Shown here: piece after piece, positions 62,455 to 64,000 of the stretch
How the letters are laid out: every line of letters starts with the position of its first letter
Position numbering within the stretch: the stretch's first letter is position 1
NCBI RefSeq assembly: GCF_001186155.3
Contig: NZ_CP016540.2
Span: 2,768,001 to 2,832,000 of the forward strand
Origin: Planococcus versutus
GTDB lineage: Bacteria > Bacillota > Bacilli > Bacillales_A > Planococcaceae
Direction of reading: 5' to 3'
DNA length: 64,000 nucleotides
The notes under the pieces: generated by a model
Database searches by the model: none
Seen by the model: only the letters and a program-made list of their open reading frames with translations
Told to the model about the DNA's origin: nothing
Program-made: the position numbers and the translations under genes

Positions 62455-63630
62455 TTAATAAGAACGTGGCATCTTTAATATATTCTGTCCTAGATAAGCT
62501 AGAATCATATTATTGCTAACGGGTGCCACTTGATACATACGCGTTTCTCTAAATTTCCGCTCTACGTCATACTCGTCAACAAATCCATAACCACCGAATG
62601 TATCTAGGCAGACGTTTGCTGCTTGCCAGCTGGCTTCACTGGACAAGAATTTTGCCAAATTGGCTTGCTCGCCAAATTTTTCGTTATTATCAAACCTTCT
62701 GGCTGCTTCATAACGCATTAAATCGGCAGCTTTAATTGCTGCATAAGCGCGTGCAATCGGAAATTGAATGCCTTGGTTTTCACCAATTTTTCGGTTAAAG
62801 ACTTCTCGTTCATTTGCGTAACTAGTAGCTTTATCGATAAAGAAGTATCCATCTCCTATTGCTTCTGCTGCTAATAAGGTTCGTTCTGCATTCATACCAT
62901 CTAATACATATCGAAATCCACTACCTTCTTCACCTATCAAACATGCTGCTGGAATTTCCATATTTTTATACCATACTTGGTTTGTAGCATAGTTGAACAT
63001 AGCACGAACCGGCTCTACTTTTAGAGATTCAGGTTGTTGTTCGCGAATGATTCGAAGATCAACTAAAAACAAACTAAGTCCTTCAGTGCGCTTTTCTCCC
63101 ACATCTTCGATTGGTGTCGTACGAGCAAGCAACATGACTAAATCAGATTGTAGTAAACGACTGGTCCAATTTTTATGACCATTAACGATATAACCGTTTG
63201 CTGTTTTTTCAGCAAACGTTTCAATTGCAGTTGTATTGGAGCCTGCTTTTTCTTCTGTTACAGAAAAAGCCTGGAACCTTATTGATCCATCTGCAATGCC
63301 AGGTAAATACTGTTGCTTTTGTTTTTCACTACCGTGTTTTAGTAATGCACCCATCGTATACATTTGAGCATGACAACCCGCAGCATGACCACCAGACCGA
63401 TTAATTTCTTCTAAAATAATTGTAGCTTCTGTCATACCGTAGCCTTTACCACCGTATTTCTCAGGAATTAATGCTGAAAGATACCCGCTTTTTGTTAGTG
63501 CATCTACAAACTCGTAAGGATACTCACGTTCTAAATCTAATTGTCTCCAATACGAATTTGGAAATTCTGAACATAGTTCTCTGACATTTTGACGCAATTG
63601 CTCTCTTTCTGTTTGTGTTAATGTCGGCAT
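62455..63630 (-). CDS. Acyl-CoA dehydrogenase family protein
   Basis: A 391-residue flavoprotein of the acyl-CoA dehydrogenase fold. FQAFSVTEEKAGSNTTAIET (FAD and substrate loop), WTSRLLQSDL, GFRYVLDGMNAERTLLAAEA and DTFGGYGFVDEYDVERKFRETRMYQVAPVSNN are in the usual order. It differs clearly from the enzyme at 55409-56632. It directly follows a CaiB-type CoA-transferase gene (29-base gap), so the pair probably activates and oxidises a specific acid. The start follows AAAGGGGAAAATCCTA. Confidence 0.92.
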   Translation of the reverse strand: MPTLTQTEREQLRQNVRELCSEFPNSYWRQLDLEREYPYEFVDALTKSGYLSALIPEKYGGKGYGMTEATIILEEINRSGGHAAGCHAQMYTMGALLKHGSEKQKQQYLPGIADGSIRFQAFSVTEEKAGSNTTAIETFAEKTANGYIVNGHKNWTSRLLQSDLVMLLARTTPIEDVGEKRTEGLSLFLVDLRIIREQQPESLKVEPVRAMFNYATNQVWYKNMEIPAACLIGEEGSGFRYVLDGMNAERTLLAAEAIGDGYFFIDKATSYANEREVFNRKIGENQGIQFPIARAYAAIKAADLMRYEAARRFDNNEKFGEQANLAKFLSSEASWQAANVCLDTFGGYGFVDEYDVERKFRETRMYQVAPVSNNMILAYLGQNILKMPRSY

Positions 63631-63658
63631 TAGGATTTTCCCCTTTCACATACATTTT

Positions 63659-64000
63659 TTAACTAGTTAACTTATTTATTTGTTCTTTCGAAAAACCTAA
63701 CTCGCTTAAAATCGCCTCTGTATGTTCTCCTACATCGGGAATCGGATTCATGACCGTATCCACTTCGTCCGACGTAACAGGTGGAATGAGCGCCTTTAGT
63801 TTTCCAACCGGCGAATCCACTTCTCTCCACCGATTGCGTGCTGCCAACTGCGGATGTTCGACTAGTTCGTTCATCGTGTTCAAACGTGCATTCGCAATTC
63901 GTGATTCTTCAAGCTTTTCGATTACTTGCGCAGAGTTCATCGTTTGAAAAACAGTTTCAATAATTTGTTTTAACGCATCTTTGTTAGCCACTCGCTCAGA
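63659..64000 (-). CDS. CaiB/BaiF-family CoA-transferase, C-terminal part (cut by window edge)
   Basis: The frame remains open to the window edge, so the start lies beyond it; the GTG near 63991 is internal (SERVANKDALK). The visible 113 residues match the C-terminus of class III CoA-transferases: NARLNTMNELVEHPQLAARN, then VPxVxEHTExIL-type IPDVGEHTEAILSELGFS. Such enzymes move CoA between carboxylic acids. It is the upstream neighbour of the acyl-CoA dehydrogenase gene and probably its operon partner. Confidence 0.85.
   Translation of the reverse strand, partial: SERVANKDALKQIIETVFQTMNSAQVIEKLEESRIANARLNTMNELVEHPQLAARNRWREVDSPVGKLKALIPPVTSDEVDTVMNPIPDVGEHTEAILSELGFSKEQINKLTS

Overview
The window is about 64 kb of a low-GC Firmicutes chromosome, most likely a Planococcus-like member of the Planococcaceae (Bacillales). 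That placement is inference. It rests on LiaFSR, SigB-type promoters, S-box and T-box leaders, B. subtilis-like protein families (YeeI, YwbE, YmfJ/DUF3243, DUF896) and strong AGGAGG ribosome binding sites with frequent TTG starts. No rRNA, tRNA, CRISPR array, phage or intact insertion sequence was seen. The region is mainly housekeeping and stress-response chromosome with a few accessory islands.

Layout. 1-2702: tail of a PspA/IM30 gene, then liaFSR (envelope stress). 2856-4494: TM-helix-repeat channel protein and a small HTH protein. 4588-7126: SAM-riboswitch-controlled metY-metX. 7251-11165: PlsY-like acyltransferase, pepT, small unknown protein, EamA transporter, FMN-binding stress protein. 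11200-14671: nsrR and two flavohemoglobin paralogues separated by two kinds of tandem repeat. 14819-18636: VOC protein, FhuF-like reductase, aeRF1-like release-factor homologue, DUF3243 protein, MFS transporter. 18686-26360: UvrD-type helicase, YwbE, YflT/YsnF stress protein, large-subunit catalase, glutaminase, MhqD-like hydrolase. 26519-28152: Hsp33, DUF896 protein, Rrf2 regulator.

28301-37211 is an island: Lrp-type regulator, complete peptide ABC transporter, cytosolic gamma-glutamyltransferase and a split chromate transporter. It resembles the B. subtilis ywrABCD group with an importer inserted. 37249-45440: GNAT, patatin, SRAP, unknown protein, MFS, YdjM, HD hydrolase, CorC/HlyC-type protein and BrkB. 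45502-48705: dipeptidase and GATase pair, unknown small protein, ribokinase behind a decayed rbsR. 49111-52343: dicarboxylate symporter and a CstB-like persulfide dioxygenase/rhodanese with a CstR-type operator. 52503-56632: fatty-acid degradation operon containing a frameshifted nitronate monooxygenase. 56855-58797: YeeI and a HAD hydrolase. 59089-62205: serA and a class V aminotransferase behind a serine T-box. 62455-64000: acyl-CoA dehydrogenase and the end of a CaiB-type CoA-transferase.

Regulation is unusually readable here. The sequence shows a SAM-I riboswitch, a serine T-box with a near-consensus promoter, a perfect cre, a perfect MhqR-type palindrome, a CstR/CsoR-type site, an NsrR-type box, an Rrf2-type inverted repeat and several SigB-type promoters. 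The most unusual observations are a hairpin between Shine-Dalgarno and TTG start of the CorC/HlyC gene, a SigB-type promoter in front of a release-factor-like gene, the transporter/GGT/ChrA island, and the rbsR remnant.
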